Below, piece after piece: positions 1-9,529 of a DNA stretch of 64,000 nt (positions are counted from its first letter, which is position 1; every line of letters begins with the position of its first letter). The notes under the pieces are model-generated. The model was not told the origin of the DNA and searched no databases. It saw nothing but the letters and a program-made list of their open reading frames with translations. The translations under genes and the position numbers were made by a program. The DNA comes from Shewanella fidelis ATCC BAA-318 (GTDB lineage: Bacteria; Pseudomonadota; Gammaproteobacteria; Enterobacterales; Shewanellaceae): the NCBI RefSeq assembly GCF_000518605.1, contig NZ_JADX01000017.1, positions 62,001 to 126,000 on the forward strand. Direction: 5' to 3'.

Positions 1-370
1 TGCAGGCACGATTGCTTATCACCAAGGTAATCCACCCGATAAACGTTCTGTTGCTGCGGGTATAAAACGTGGCTTGGATTTTACCGGAATGAAAGCAAGA
101 CAAGTTGAGTTGAACGATTTTAGCCATTTTGACTTAATTCTGGCTGCTGATAAGCAAAACTTACACGACTTACAGCGTATTTGTCCGCCACAGTTTCAAT
201 CTAAGCTAGCATTAATCTTAGACTTTTGTGAATTTGAAGCTGGTATTGAAAATTATGTTGAAGTGCCTGATCCCTATTACGGTGAGGGAGATGGATTTGA
301 GCTGGTATTAGATCTTCTCGATAATAGCTGTAGCCAACTAGTGCAGCGCTTGCAAAGGGGAACGCTTTAA
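1..370 (+). CDS. Low-molecular-weight protein-tyrosine phosphatase, 5' truncated by window edge
   Basis: This is the C-terminal part of a cytosolic LMW-PTP, which removes phosphate from phosphotyrosine. The frame is open from base 2 (AGTIAYHQGNPPDKRS...), so the N-terminal P-loop CX5R lies outside the window. Visible family marks are the YHxG and DxRS segment, 'ARQV', 'FDLILAADKQN' and the C-terminal DPYYG motif, whose Asp is the general acid in this family. The stop TAA is followed directly by a strong terminator. A TTG inside the gene could pass for a start, but the reading frame and homology continue upstream of it. The physiological substrate cannot be told from the sequence. Confidence 0.88.
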   Translation, partial: AGTIAYHQGNPPDKRSVAAGIKRGLDFTGMKARQVELNDFSHFDLILAADKQNLHDLQRICPPQFQSKLALILDFCEFEAGIENYVEVPDPYYGEGDGFELVLDLLDNSCSQLVQRLQRGTL

Positions 371-394
371 CAGCATACAGCATAAGCTTGAAGT

Positions 395-423
395 TAAAAA
401 AGCGCTAATATTAGCGCTTTTTT
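395..423. terminator. Bidirectional intrinsic terminator
   Basis: AAAAAAGCGCTAA is followed, after a very short loop, by TTAGCGCTTTTTT. This GC-core hairpin has A and T tracts on both sides and lies between two convergent genes (the LMW-PTP and the YlqF-type GTPase), so it can serve both. Confidence 0.85.
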
Positions 424-443
424 AATGAGAGAGATGGCATAAA

Positions 444-1382
444 TTAGCTTAAACGCTTACCTGAACGTTTTAGGCGCTCTTGCTCTTTACGCGCTTGCTC
501 TTTAGCCTCTTTTTCTGCCAGCAATCTTGCTACTTCGATTTTTTCGACTTCGGCCATTTCTGGAGTCTCCAGTGACAATTGACCTATGCGTCCTGCGCGA
601 TAGTCGTGGAGTAAGACTTCTGATGCTTTATGCAAATCGATTCGTCCGCCCGGACGCAATGCCCCGCGGTTACGCCCAATAGCCTCAAGCAATTCAATAT
701 CGGTATCTGGCATTTGTTTGATTTTATAGCGCTCGGCAATTTCATTTGGATAAGCCGTTAAGAAATACTCTGCGGCAAACATGGCCACATCTTCATATTC
801 CATAGCTGTGTCTTTAATTGCTCCTGTCACAGCAAGGCGATAACTGCTTTTATCGTTATCTACTTTTGGCCACAAAATACCTGGCGTGTCAGACAATACG
901 ATGCCATTTTTTAAGTTGATACGCTGCTGGGTTTTAGTCACGGCAGGCTCGTTACCTGTTTTGGCGATCATTCTGCCTGCAAGGGTATTGATAATGGTGG
1001 ATTTGCCTACGTTAGGGATCCCCATGATCATGGTGCGAATATCTTTTTCGATTTTGTCGCGACTCGGTACAAATTTACGGCATAAATCTGGAATTTTTTT
1101 AACTTGTCCAGCTTGTAATGTCGTGATTGCCATTGCCTTAACACCTTGTTCTTGTTCAAGGTATTCAATCCAAGCTTGAGTCGTTTTAGGATCGGCTAAG
1201 TCTGATTTATTCAGTAGTTTGATACAAGGCTTGTCACCGCGAAGCTTCTGCACCATAGGGTTTTCACTACTGTAGGGGATCCTCGCATCAAGCACTTCTA
1301 TAACTAGATCGACTTGAGGCATAACCTCTTCAATCTCTTTGCGTGCTTTGTGCATGTGTCCCGGATACCACTGAATTGCCAT
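444..1382 (-). CDS. ylqF: Ribosome biogenesis GTPase YlqF/RbgA family
   Basis: 312 residues, a usual length for the family. It is a circularly permuted GTPase: the G4 motif NKSD (about 58-61) comes before the G1 P-loop GIPNVGKST (about 121-129) and G3 DTPG (165-168). The N-terminal 'IQWYPGHMHKA' segment is typical of YlqF/RbgA. These proteins act in late assembly of the large ribosomal subunit in the cytoplasm. The C-terminus is a basic, Glu/Lys-rich tail (KEAKEQARKEQERLKRSGK), probably for RNA or ribosome contact. The gene stands alone on the minus strand, sharing a bidirectional terminator with its convergent neighbour. Confidence 0.92.
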   Translation of the reverse strand: MAIQWYPGHMHKARKEIEEVMPQVDLVIEVLDARIPYSSENPMVQKLRGDKPCIKLLNKSDLADPKTTQAWIEYLEQEQGVKAMAITTLQAGQVKKIPDLCRKFVPSRDKIEKDIRTMIMGIPNVGKSTIINTLAGRMIAKTGNEPAVTKTQQRINLKNGIVLSDTPGILWPKVDNDKSSYRLAVTGAIKDTAMEYEDVAMFAAEYFLTAYPNEIAERYKIKQMPDTDIELLEAIGRNRGALRPGGRIDLHKASEVLLHDYRAGRIGQLSLETPEMAEVEKIEVARLLAEKEAKEQARKEQERLKRSGKRLS

Positions 1383-1450
1383 GTGTGCGCTCTACTATCA
1401 AATTACATAATTGAAAGGATTTTACCTTGTAATGCTTAAGTTTAACAAAC

Positions 1451-1475
1451 AAAAAGCACCCTAAGGTGCTTTTTG
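1451..1475. terminator. Intrinsic terminator
   Basis: AAAAAGCACC-CTAA-GGTGCTTTTT: a short hairpin with A/T tracts on both sides. It lies just beyond the stop of the minus-strand 2OG-Fe(II) oxygenase gene and before ylqF, so it separates these two transcription units. Confidence 0.8.
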
Positions 1476-1499
1476 GCTGCATATTGGGTATTAATGGTG

Positions 1500-2339
1500 C
1501 TAAATCACGCCTAATTCACGTAGGCGCTCCATTAGGTAGCTATCGGCTGTATATTTGTCTGATAGTTTTACTTGTGGGTTTGGGTGCAGAAAAAGGGGTA
1601 ATGAGATCCTTGATTTACCTTTATCTAGCCCTTCTGGGTTGATGACTCTATGGCTTGTTGACGGGAAGTAACCATTAGATGCTTCTTGTAGCATGTCGCC
1701 AATATTAATAATTAGGTTGCCAAAATCACTTGGCACATCAATCCAAGTGCCATCTTTTAGTTGCACTTGTAGTCCAGGTTCATTTGCAGCAGGTAACACC
1801 GTTAGTAGGTTAATGTCTTCGTGCGCTGCTGCACGGATAGCGCCCATTTCTTCATCGCCTGACATAGGGGGATAATGCAGTACACGCAGCAGCGTTTTTT
1901 GGCTATTTTCAATCATTTTGGGTAGGGCAATTGAAAAGTGCTGTTTTACCTCATCAGGTGAGTGTTGCTCAACCCAATCGAGTAATTCGGCTGCTAAGCG
2001 GTTAGCGGCTTCATAATAAGTAAGGATATTGTCTCTCAACGAGTCAGGTATACGCCCCCAAGGGTACACATGAAAGTACTCCTTAATATCTTTTACGCTA
2101 TGACCTTTTGCCGTTTCTGAAATTTCTGCAGGAAAGAAACCATCCTGTGTTTCAGGTTTGAACAGGTAGTTGCGTTTCTCTTCAGAATTAAAAAATGCCT
2201 GCCATTCACGGTAGATATCTTCTACGAGTTGCTGATTAATAGGGTGGTTGCTTAAAACGCCAAAGCCTGTTTCTCTTAATGAAGTGACAAATTTGCTTGC
2301 TGCATCATTAGCACGATAATCGATAGTTTCTAATGTCAT
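1500..2339 (-). CDS. 2-oxoglutarate/Fe(II)-dependent oxygenase, isopenicillin N synthase-like
   Basis: 279 residues with the non-haem DIOX_N plus 2OG-FeII_Oxy layout. The iron facial triad is visible as H173-x-D175 ('AAHEDINLLTVL') and H230 ('STSHRVINP'). The 2-oxoglutarate-binding R-x-S is at about R244-S246 ('SRISLPLF'). The family performs oxidative chemistry (hydroxylation, ring closure, ethylene formation) in the cytoplasm. The substrate cannot be deduced and there is no biosynthetic cluster around it. It is transcribed alone; a CRP-like palindrome lies about 65-85 bases upstream of the start codon. Isopenicillin synthesis itself is unlikely because no NRPS neighbours are present. Confidence 0.85.
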   Translation of the reverse strand: MTLETIDYRANDAASKFVTSLRETGFGVLSNHPINQQLVEDIYREWQAFFNSEEKRNYLFKPETQDGFFPAEISETAKGHSVKDIKEYFHVYPWGRIPDSLRDNILTYYEAANRLAAELLDWVEQHSPDEVKQHFSIALPKMIENSQKTLLRVLHYPPMSGDEEMGAIRAAAHEDINLLTVLPAANEPGLQVQLKDGTWIDVPSDFGNLIINIGDMLQEASNGYFPSTSHRVINPEGLDKGKSRISLPLFLHPNPQVKLSDKYTADSYLMERLRELGVI

Positions 2340-2402
2340 AGTATTGTTCTTATTATCAAATTTAAGCCAAGTCTAGCGATGTAAAATAGGATGATCAAAC
2401 CT

Positions 2403-2422
2403 AAGTGAGCTTGATCACACTT
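2403..2422. promoter_or_regulatory. Candidate CRP (cAMP receptor protein) binding site
   Basis: AAGTGAGCTTGATCACACTT matches the TGTGA-N6-TCACA consensus at nine of ten core positions (AGTGA instead of TGTGA). It lies in the intergenic region upstream of the minus-strand oxygenase gene, at a distance that suits CRP activation. The rest of this 466-base gap up to msrBA holds AT-rich sequence in which I see no other clear element. No expression data support the site. Confidence 0.45.
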
Positions 2423-2805
2423 GTTATTGTTCGGGTTAGCGAAAGCACTAAAATAATCACTCAATAACTAATTTAATTTTAATCGGTTAACAGATAACGC
2501 TTAGTTAAAAATTAATCAAAACTTGTGAGTCAATTAAGGCTAGTTTTCTGACTTTTGAAATCGTTAACTTTATATTGGCCTAGTTGGTAGTGATAGATGG
2601 GTAAATTGAGATGCTAAGCTAGAGGCTTAAGGTCAACTTACAAGTTCACTAATATAATAAACGGAGTAATCTTGAAAGCTATCTGCAGCGTATAAGGTCT
2701 AGTGTATTGATTTATTCGAGAGCAATCGTCTTGATGATAAAAAAAGCTGATAACAGTTATGATATTGAGCAGAACGGCATAGCGGTATAAGGGGTTGATA
2801 TTTTA

Positions 2806-3723
2806 ATGGGTAAACTTACTGATTTTGAAAAATACGTAATCGAGCAAAAGGGCACTGAGAGACCTTTTAGCGGCGAGTATAACCAGCATGATGCGAAAGG
2901 AGTATATTGCTGTAAGAAGTGTGATGCGCCGCTATATCGCTCTGAAGATAAGTTTAATGCTCATTGTGGTTGGCCAGCTTTTGATGATGAAATTAAAGGT
3001 GCGGTAGCTCGTCATATAGATGCAGATGGTAGCCGTACTGAGATTGTATGTAGTCAATGTGGTGGTCATTTAGGCCATGTTTTTGAAGGTGAATTGTTAA
3101 CGCCGAAAAATGTAAGGCACTGCGTTAATTCTGTATCTATGACGTTTAAGTCAATTGAGCAGGTTGCTGAGAAAATTAGAACTGACTTGGCAACTTTTGG
3201 CGGCGGCTGCTTTTGGTGTATTGAAGCTGTTTTTGCAGCGATTAAAGGTGTGATAAAAGTCACCTCTGGTTATGCGGGAGGGGATAAGCATGATGCTAAC
3301 TATAAAGCGGTTTGTAGTGGCAACACTGCTCATGCCGAAGTGGTACAAATAGAGTTTGATCCTAATGTGGTTAGCTTTGAAACATTATTAGAGGTGTTTT
3401 GGGCGAGTCATGATCCAACAACACTAAATCGTCAGGGTAATGATGTTGGCCCCCAGTATCGCTCGGTGATTTTCATTCATAATGAATCACAATCGGTATC
3501 TGCTAACAACATGATTGATGATTTAACTAAAGTCGGAGCTTGGCCAAATCCGATAGTCACCCAAGTCGTTGCTTATGATGGCTTTTATCCAGCAGAAAAT
3601 TATCATAACGATTATTATGAGTTACATGGCGAGCAGCCTTACTGTCAAATGGTGGTTAAGCCTAAAGTTGATAAGGTGAAGGCGTTGTTTGCTGATAAGT
3701 TAAAAGAGTTATATACCAATTAG
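2806..3723 (+). CDS. msrBA: Methionine sulfoxide reductase MsrB-MsrA fusion
   Basis: 305 residues carrying two reductases that repair R- and S-methionine sulfoxide in oxidised proteins. The MsrB domain is N-terminal (about 1-120), with zinc cysteines CxxC at 36/39 and 82/85 and the catalytic Cys106 in 'RHCVNSVSM'. The MsrA domain follows (about 128-300), with GGCFWC (catalytic Cys135), GYAGG and 'GNTAHAEVVQIEFDP'. No signal peptide is seen, so the protein is cytosolic. The order B then A is the less common fusion order. The last codons and the stop (ACC AAT TAG) fall inside the left end of an interspersed repeat, so the native C-terminus may have been altered slightly. The gene is monocistronic. 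Confidence 0.93.
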   Translation: MGKLTDFEKYVIEQKGTERPFSGEYNQHDAKGVYCCKKCDAPLYRSEDKFNAHCGWPAFDDEIKGAVARHIDADGSRTEIVCSQCGGHLGHVFEGELLTPKNVRHCVNSVSMTFKSIEQVAEKIRTDLATFGGGCFWCIEAVFAAIKGVIKVTSGYAGGDKHDANYKAVCSGNTAHAEVVQIEFDPNVVSFETLLEVFWASHDPTTLNRQGNDVGPQYRSVIFIHNESQSVSANNMIDDLTKVGAWPNPIVTQVVAYDGFYPAENYHNDYYELHGEQPYCQMVVKPKVDKVKALFADKLKELYTN

Positions 3724-3774
3724 TATAAAGATTTGGTCGCTCTGAGTAGAACAACTTCTAATACTAATAGGTAT
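3713..3774. repeat. Short interspersed repeat, copy A (internally deleted form)
   Basis: It begins ATACCAATTAGTATAAAGATTTGGT and ends with the imperfect inverted counterpart ATACTAATAGGTAT. The inner CGCTCTGAGTAGA-CAACT is shared with the longer copy at 27171-27334. It is therefore a shortened member of that family. Its left end overlaps the 3' end of msrBA and contains the stop codon. A further ATACTAATCCGAATGGG at about 3824-3841 may be another fragment of the same kind of element. Confidence 0.75.
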
Positions 3775-3793
3775 TAGGGAGATTAAGCGTAAT

Positions 3794-3820
3794 AAAAAGA
3801 CAGGCATTGCCTGTCTTTTT
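3794..3820. terminator. Bidirectional intrinsic terminator
   Basis: AAAAAGACAGGC-ATT-GCCTGTCTTTTT: a perfect hairpin with A and T tracts, placed between the convergent msrBA and the sulP-family gene. Confidence 0.88.
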
Positions 3821-3854
3821 ATAATACTAATCCGAATGGGTTGTTAAAGTCTGC

Positions 3855-5414
3855 CTACGAATCAAGTTTATCGTCAGCCACTTTATAGTGCGGATCTTCA
3901 ATGAGATTGACTTCAACGAGATCACCAGCCTTATCTAATAACGCTTTACAGTCTTTACTTAGATGGCGTAGGTGTAGGCGTTTGCCTGCGCCAACGTAAC
4001 GCTCTGCGAGTGTGTCAATTGCGTCAAGCGCTGAATGGTCGCAAACTCGTGAGTTTTGGAAATCAACAATCACATCTTGTGGATCTGTTTTTGCGTGAAA
4101 TAGCTCTAAAAACTCAGCTACTGAACCAAAAAACAGTGGGCCATTTAGTTTATACACTTTCCAACCATTTTGATCTTCACTGATCTCTACATTGATATGT
4201 TTTGCATGCTCCCAAGCAAATACCAGGGCTGAAACGATAACACCGACGAATACTGCAAATGCAAGGTCAGTAAATACTGTGACGATAGTAACCAGTACAA
4301 TTACAAAGGCATCGTGCTTAGGGACTTTACGCATCACTTTGAAGCTTGCCCATTCGAAGGTACCTAATACCACCATAAACATCACACCAACAAGTGCTGC
4401 TAGCGGGATCATTTCAATTAACGATGAGCCAAATAAAATGAAGGCCAGTAGGGCAACAGCTGCAGTAATACCGGATAAACGACCACGTCCGCCGGAGTTA
4501 ATATTGATCATTGACTGACCAATCATGGCGCAGCCCCCCATAGCGCCAAAGAAGCCACTTGTAATGTTACCCACACCTTGACCGATACACTCTTTGTTAC
4601 CACGGCCACGAGTTCCAGTCATTTCATCGATGACAGTTAGGGTCAATAGCGATTCAATTAAGCCAACTGCAGCAAGAATGAGCGAGTAAGGTAAAATGAT
4701 ATATAAGGTTTCTAAGCTAAACTCGACCGCTGGAATTGAAAATGTCGGCAGACTACCTGCAATGGTGGCATTTTCATCACCGCTCATCGACTTTAAAAAG
4801 TCCAGTACAGTTCGAGTATCAAGATTTAAGAAAGTCACCAACAAGGTCACGGTAAGAATAGCCGCTAATGATGATGGGATAGCAGTGGTTAATTTAGGTA
4901 AAAATTGAATGATTGCCATAGTCAACGCTACTAGGCCAAGCATTAAAATTAGCTGATCTTGCGGTAGCCAACTCATTACACCATTTGCGTCAGGTGTTTT
5001 AAATTGTCCTAACTGGGCAAGGAAAATAACAATGGCCAAGCCGTTTACAAAGCCAATCATTACAGGGTAAGGCACAATACGAATAAACTTACCCAGTTTG
5101 AACACACCCGCTGAAACTTGAATTAGCCCAGCCAGTACAACAGCTGCAAATAAATACTGCACACCATGTTCGGCTACAAGCGCTACCATCACGACAGCCA
5201 TCGCTCCAGTGGCACCAGAAATCATACCTGGTCGACCGCCAATCAGTGCGGTGATAAGGCCCATGATAAAGGCGGCATATAAACCAACCATAGGCTCAAC
5301 GCCTGCGACGAAGGCGAATGCAACGGCTTCAGGAACCAAAGCAAGGGCGACGGTAAGCCCTGATAGTAAATCAGCCTTATGGCTGGCTGTTTTGTGGCGA
5401 ATAAGATCGAACAT
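3855..5414 (-). CDS. SulP/SLC26-family inorganic anion transporter with STAS domain
   Basis: 519 residues: an N-terminal membrane part (about 1-390) with around ten to twelve hydrophobic segments, and a C-terminal cytoplasmic STAS domain (about 405-505, '[20 protein letters not shown]', '[10 protein letters not shown]'). The SulP signature is visible in '[19 protein letters not shown]' and '[25 protein letters not shown]'. The family moves sulfate, bicarbonate or other anions across the inner membrane. The anion here cannot be read from the sequence, and no carbonic anhydrase or sulfate genes are adjacent. It is a single-gene unit on the minus strand with its promoter probably between 5415 and 5490. 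Confidence 0.9.
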   Translation of the reverse strand: MFDLIRHKTASHKADLLSGLTVALALVPEAVAFAFVAGVEPMVGLYAAFIMGLITALIGGRPGMISGATGAMAVVMVALVAEHGVQYLFAAVVLAGLIQVSAGVFKLGKFIRIVPYPVMIGFVNGLAIVIFLAQLGQFKTPDANGVMSWLPQDQLILMLGLVALTMAIIQFLPKLTTAIPSSLAAILTVTLLVTFLNLDTRTVLDFLKSMSGDENATIAGSLPTFSIPAVEFSLETLYIILPYSLILAAVGLIESLLTLTVIDEMTGTRGRGNKECIGQGVGNITSGFFGAMGGCAMIGQSMININSGGRGRLSGITAAVALLAFILFGSSLIEMIPLAALVGVMFMVVLGTFEWASFKVMRKVPKHDAFVIVLVTIVTVFTDLAFAVFVGVIVSALVFAWEHAKHINVEISEDQNGWKVYKLNGPLFFGSVAEFLELFHAKTDPQDVIVDFQNSRVCDHSALDAIDTLAERYVGAGKRLHLRHLSKDCKALLDKAGDLVEVNLIEDPHYKVADDKLDS

Positions 5415-5493
5415 TTAACCTCTGTTAAAATATTGTTTAATTGTAAAGGTGTGTTGGCCGCGCATACTAACAAAAATAGCGCAGTTTGAACAT

Positions 5494-5524
5494 AAAAAAG
5501 CCATGCACGAATGCATGGCTTTTA
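5494..5524. terminator. Intrinsic terminator of rne
   Basis: AAAAAAGCCATGCA-CGAA-TGCATGGCTTTT lies 20 bases beyond the stop of rne (minus strand). Read on the minus strand the hairpin is followed by a T tract. Confidence 0.85.
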
Positions 5525-5543
5525 GTTAACTCAACGAACTGTA

Positions 5544-8500
5544 TTAGGTTCGAGCAGTATCAGAGTTCGCGCTGTTTACGACTTTTGGTTTTGCCGCTTC
5601 AGTTGATGCAGAAGCTTGATATTGACGGCCTGCAGGTGTTGCCACGTTTTCACGGCTTTCAACTGATGGTTTAGCCGTTTCAGACATTACCATTGAGCCA
5701 AAGCGGCTGGTTGCTTTCACTGCAGGTTTAGCTGCAACAGCTTGTGCTGGAGTTTCCACTTTTGTGTCAACTTCGACTTTAGCTGGCGCTGGCGCAATTG
5801 CTGCCGGCTTTGCCATAGGCGCTGATGCTGATTTAGTCGCGGTAGTTTCGGCGGTAGCTGGTGCTGCAACTTTAGCTTCAGTCGCTTCTTCAACAACAGG
5901 TGCCTCAACTTTAGCTTCAACAGTTTCAGTAACAACAGGTGCTGCAACTTTAGTTTCAGCAGTTTCAGTAACAACAGGTGCTGCAACTTTAGCTTCAGCT
6001 GTTTCTGTTACCACAGGTGCCTCAACTTTAGCTTCAACAGTTTCAGTTACCACTGGCGCTGCAACTTTAGCTTCAGCAGTTTCAGTTACCACTGGTGCTT
6101 CAACTTTAGCTTCAGCAGTTTCAGTTACCACTGGTGCTTCAACTTTAGCTTCAGCTGTTTCAGTAACAACAAGTGCCTCAACTTTAGCTTCAGCAGTTTC
6201 AGTTGCCACTGGAGCCTTAACTTTAGCTTCAGCAGTTTCAGTTGCCACAGGTGCCTCAACTTTAGCTTCAGCAGTTTCAGTAACAACAGGTGCTTCAACT
6301 TTAGCTTCAGCAGTTTCAGTTACCACAGGTGCCTCAACTTTAGCTTCAGCAGTTTCTGTTTTTGGCATTTGTACAGAAGCAACCTCGATTGGCTCGATTG
6401 CTGTTTCGGCTACGACAACAACAGGCGCTTGAACCTCTTTTGTTGCTGAAGCATCTTCAACTACATTTGGTTCAAATGCAGGAGTTGCATTTGCATCGTT
6501 TTGCTGCGCATCTTCATCACGGCGACGGCGTTGGCCGGCTGCACGTAGATGACGAGGACTGCGACGACTTCTGCGTTGACCATCACGTGGTTCACGCGTT
6601 GTTTCTTCTGTAGCAACTGTATTTTCTGTTGCATTAACAGCAGTGTCAGCTTCTGCTTGAGTGTTAACCTCTGCAGCAACCTTGTCAGTTACTTTTTCAG
6701 CAACTGCTTTTGCTTCTTCTGTCGCTTTAGGTGCAGAAGTTTCAACAACAGTTTGTTCAGCGTTTACATTCTCAACAGTTTCCACTTTAGCTTTTGGCTT
6801 ACGTGGTTGACGTTTAGGTTTTGCTGGCTTCTCATCGTTTGTCGCTTTCACTTGGGCTTGCGCTTCAGTGGCTACGGCATCAGCTTTAACTTCTTCTTGC
6901 TGCTCGTTATTGACACGTACCTTACGGCGCATGTTGCGACGTTGGCGACGTTCGCGTGCAGCCTCTTGCTTTGGCTGATCATTTGATTGTTCAGCTTTAT
7001 TATCTTTACGCGGTTTCTCATTACGAGATTGGCGTTTGGTATTTTCTTCCGCAGAAGAACGATTGTCACTATTGTCGTTACGGTTGTTTTTGCGCTTATC
7101 TTTTGCTTGATCCGCGTTTTCGTTACGGTTACGACGGTTATCGTTGCGACGGTTACTATTGTTGCGACGATTGTTATTGCGACCTTGATTACGGTTGTCT
7201 TTTTCTTGCTTCTTAGGCTCAGGCTTTGGCTCTTCTTTACTACCAAAAAGTGAACTAATCGCTGCTGCGATTTTCGCAAAGAAACCTGGTTCTTCTTTCT
7301 TCGGTGCTGCAGGCTTAGTGTTTTCAGCTAAGGCTTTTTTCGGCGTTGAGAAGCCTTTAAGTGCAGGCTGAGGAGAAGCGGCTCGCTCAAGTTTACGAGG
7401 TTCGTATAACTTAGATTCTTCTTTTTCTAATAGCTTGTAGCTTGACTCACTGATCTCATCATCTTTACGGTGACGAACAACACGATAGTCTGGCGTTGTC
7501 ATGTTAGGATCAGGGATCACATACACTTCAACATTGTGACGCTTTTCAGTGATGCGGATTGCTTTGCGCTTTTCGTTTAGCAAGAAAGCAGCAACATCAA
7601 CAGGTACAACCGCTTCAATTTGAGACGTGTTTTCTTTAATCGCTTCTTCTTCCATTAGACGAAGAATTGATAGCGCTAAAGATTCTGTGCCACGAATCGT
7701 GCCTTGACCATGACAGCGAGGACATAGGTGAGCTGCAGACTCTTCCAATGAAGGGCGAAGACGTTGGCGTGACATTTCCATCAAACCAAAGCGTGAAATG
7801 CGACCCAACTGCACACGAGCGCGGTCATGGTGTACAGCATCTTGCATACGCTTTTCAACTTCACGTTGATGGCGTACTGGCGTCATATCGATAAAGTCGA
7901 TAACAACTAAACCACCTAAGTCGCGTAGACGTAATTGACGAGCAATTTCATCAGCAGCTTCTAGGTTAGTATTTAGCGCCGTTTCTTCGATATCACCGCC
8001 TTTGGTTGCGCGAGCGGAGTTAATATCGATAGAGGTTAATGCTTCTGTTGGATCAATAACAATCGAGCCACCAGACGGTAAACGTACTTCACGTTGGAAA
8101 GCAGACTCAATTTGTGTCTCAATTTGGTAATGAGTGAACAGTGGCACTTCAGCGTCATAACGCTTGATACGTTCAACAAAATCAGGACGTACTAAAGAAA
8201 CGTGCTCTTTTGCTTGTTCATAAATACGTGGGTGATCAATTAAAATCTCGCCTACATCACGACGTAAGTAGTCACGAATGGCGCGAACAATAACATTACT
8301 TTCTTGGTGAATTAGGAAAGGAGCAGGGGCACTTTCAGCAGCTTCTTTAATTGCTGCCCAGTGATGCTGAAGTACTTTTAAGTCCCACTTTAGCTCAGCA
8401 GGATCTTTACCTACACCTGCAGTACGGACAATAAGACCCATACCTTGTGGTACTTCAAGCTCAGCAAGAGCGGCTTTTAGCTCAGTACGCTCATCACCTT

Positions 8501-8930
8501 CGATACGACGTGAAATACCGCCAGCACGAGGGTTATTTGGCATTAGTACTAGGTAAGAACCAGCTAGACTGATAAAGGTTGTTAGCGCAGCACCTTTGTT
8601 GCCACGTTCTTCTTTATCAATTTGAATAATAACTTCTTGGCCTTCTTTTACCACTTCCTTAATGCTAGGTCGGCCTTGGAAAGAGTAACCTTTCGGAAAG
8701 TATTCTCGAGCGATTTCTTTTAGTGGCAGGAAGCCGTGACGCTCAGCACCGTAATCAACGAAAGCCGCTTCAAGAGACGGTTCAACTCGAGTGATGGTAC
8801 CTTTATAGATATTTGCTTTTTTCTGTTCATGACCTGGACTTTCAATATCCAAATCATAAAGTTGTTGCCCATCAACAAGGGCAACGCGCAACTCTTCAGA
8901 TTGAGTCGCATTGATTAACATCCGTTTCAT
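5544..8930 (-). CDS. rne: Ribonuclease E
   Basis: 1128 residues. RNase E is the main endonuclease for mRNA turnover and rRNA/tRNA processing, and its C-terminal half scaffolds the degradosome at the inner membrane. The N-terminal half (1 to about 510) closely follows E. coli, with an S1 domain, the catalytic acids in 'SIDINSA' and '[10 protein letters not shown]', and the Zn-link 'CPRCHGQG'. After it come an amphipathic helix resembling the membrane-targeting segment ('[17 protein letters not shown]', about 546-563), an Arg/Asn-rich region, and a second Arg-rich motif close to E. coli AR2 ('[19 protein letters not shown]', about 785-803). An unusual array of thirteen 13-residue repeats follows. 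The C-terminus is divergent, so the PNPase and enolase sites cannot be assigned. Divergent from rluC, as in E. coli. Confidence 0.97.
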   Translation of the reverse strand: MKRMLINATQSEELRVALVDGQQLYDLDIESPGHEQKKANIYKGTITRVEPSLEAAFVDYGAERHGFLPLKEIAREYFPKGYSFQGRPSIKEVVKEGQEVIIQIDKEERGNKGAALTTFISLAGSYLVLMPNNPRAGGISRRIEGDERTELKAALAELEVPQGMGLIVRTAGVGKDPAELKWDLKVLQHHWAAIKEAAESAPAPFLIHQESNVIVRAIRDYLRRDVGEILIDHPRIYEQAKEHVSLVRPDFVERIKRYDAEVPLFTHYQIETQIESAFQREVRLPSGGSIVIDPTEALTSIDINSARATKGGDIEETALNTNLEAADEIARQLRLRDLGGLVVIDFIDMTPVRHQREVEKRMQDAVHHDRARVQLGRISRFGLMEMSRQRLRPSLEESAAHLCPRCHGQGTIRGTESLALSILRLMEEEAIKENTSQIEAVVPVDVAAFLLNEKRKAIRITEKRHNVEVYVIPDPNMTTPDYRVVRHRKDDEISESSYKLLEKEESKLYEPRKLERAASPQPALKGFSTPKKALAENTKPAAPKKEEPGFFAKIAAAISSLFGSKEEPKPEPKKQEKDNRNQGRNNNRRNNSNRRNDNRRNRNENADQAKDKRKNNRNDNSDNRSSAEENTKRQSRNEKPRKDNKAEQSNDQPKQEAARERRQRRNMRRKVRVNNEQQEEVKADAVATEAQAQVKATNDEKPAKPKRQPRKPKAKVETVENVNAEQTVVETSAPKATEEAKAVAEKVTDKVAAEVNTQAEADTAVNATENTVATEETTREPRDGQRRSRRSPRHLRAAGQRRRRDEDAQQNDANATPAFEPNVVEDASATKEVQAPVVVVAETAIEPIEVASVQMPKTETAEAKVEAPVVTETAEAKVEAPVVTETAEAKVEAPVATETAEAKVKAPVATETAEAKVEALVVTETAEAKVEAPVVTETAEAKVEAPVVTETAEAKVAAPVVTETVEAKVEAPVVTETAEAKVAAPVVTETAETKVAAPVVTETVEAKVEAPVVEEATEAKVAAPATAETTATKSASAPMAKPAAIAPAPAKVEVDTKVETPAQAVAAKPAVKATSRFGSMVMSETAKPSVESRENVATPAGRQYQASASTEAAKPKVVNSANSDTART
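5850..6356 (-). repeat. 13 tandem 39-bp units inside rne
   Basis: About thirteen in-frame units encode variants of [13 protein letters not shown] in the disordered C-terminal half of RNase E. Variation between units is mostly V/A, E/A and synonymous changes, and the last two units (ending in [21 protein letters not shown]) are degenerate. The perfect 3n period keeps the frame, so this is a coding minisatellite that could expand or contract. Confidence 0.92.
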
Positions 8931-9100
8931 GATGACGTAATTCTTCTTTATATAAGGTCATCAAACGTTACAAATTTCACTGCATTACGGGCCTAGACTT
9001 ACAATACATAGCCTCACGGCTAGTCTCTAGGCAAGGTGCGCATTAATTGTTAGACGCATTCACTGCGTGTCGCATCCTATTTATGGCTTATTTTTTTATG
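8931..9100 (-). promoter_or_regulatory. Structured 5' leader of rne (rne5-like autoregulatory region)
   Basis: In the minus-strand transcript before rne, GCCTAGA (8991-8997 complement) pairs with TCTAGGC (9026-9032) around an inner hairpin TAGCC-GTGA-GGCTA. A second imperfect hairpin involves GACGCA/TGCGTGTC at 9053-9071. In enterobacteria the rne leader forms stem-loops through which RNase E controls its own mRNA. The position fits that role, but identity to the Rfam rne5 family has not been tested. The full gap to rluC (8931-9529) holds no gene; the distal part should contain both divergent promoters. Confidence 0.55.
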
Positions 9101-9529
9101 TTTACAAAAAACAAGGAATTCGTTGTTAAATGTCAACCAACCCCATAAATTCTTAAATTCTTTCCAGTAATGCCAATTCGAAATGGTAGCGTCTGACGAC
9201 GAGTTAAAATTATTCTTCGAAATTGTGGCGTTTTCAGTAGAGAAACCAGTTGTAAGTTGGGTCTGTGCTTTGATTTAGTCGTGAAGGCAGTTTTTGTGGC
9301 CTTTTTATTGATACAACGACCCGTAAATCAATGATTTACTATCAATGCAAAAACATTTTTAGTCTCATACTGTAACGTTTTACCACGCTAGCTAAGGGAT
9401 ACTTAATCCGTAGAACGCCAGCAATAGCGAGGGAAATATAGCAATAATCAATAAAATCAGCAAATGGAAAGGCACAATTCTTTTGAGTTGTTGTACAATG
9501 CGTGGCAACGAAATATATAACGGCGCAAC

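Noticed and set aside
5850-6356. Regular 39-bp repeats that might suggest a CRISPR array
   Set aside because: Units are directly adjacent with no unique spacers, lie in frame inside rne, and no cas genes are near.
5764-6432. Plus-strand reading frame of 222 codons with an Ala/Ser/Thr/Val repeat
   Set aside because: It is the antisense of the in-frame 39-bp repeat in rne; the repeat period of 3n keeps several frames open. No ribosome site or homology supports it.
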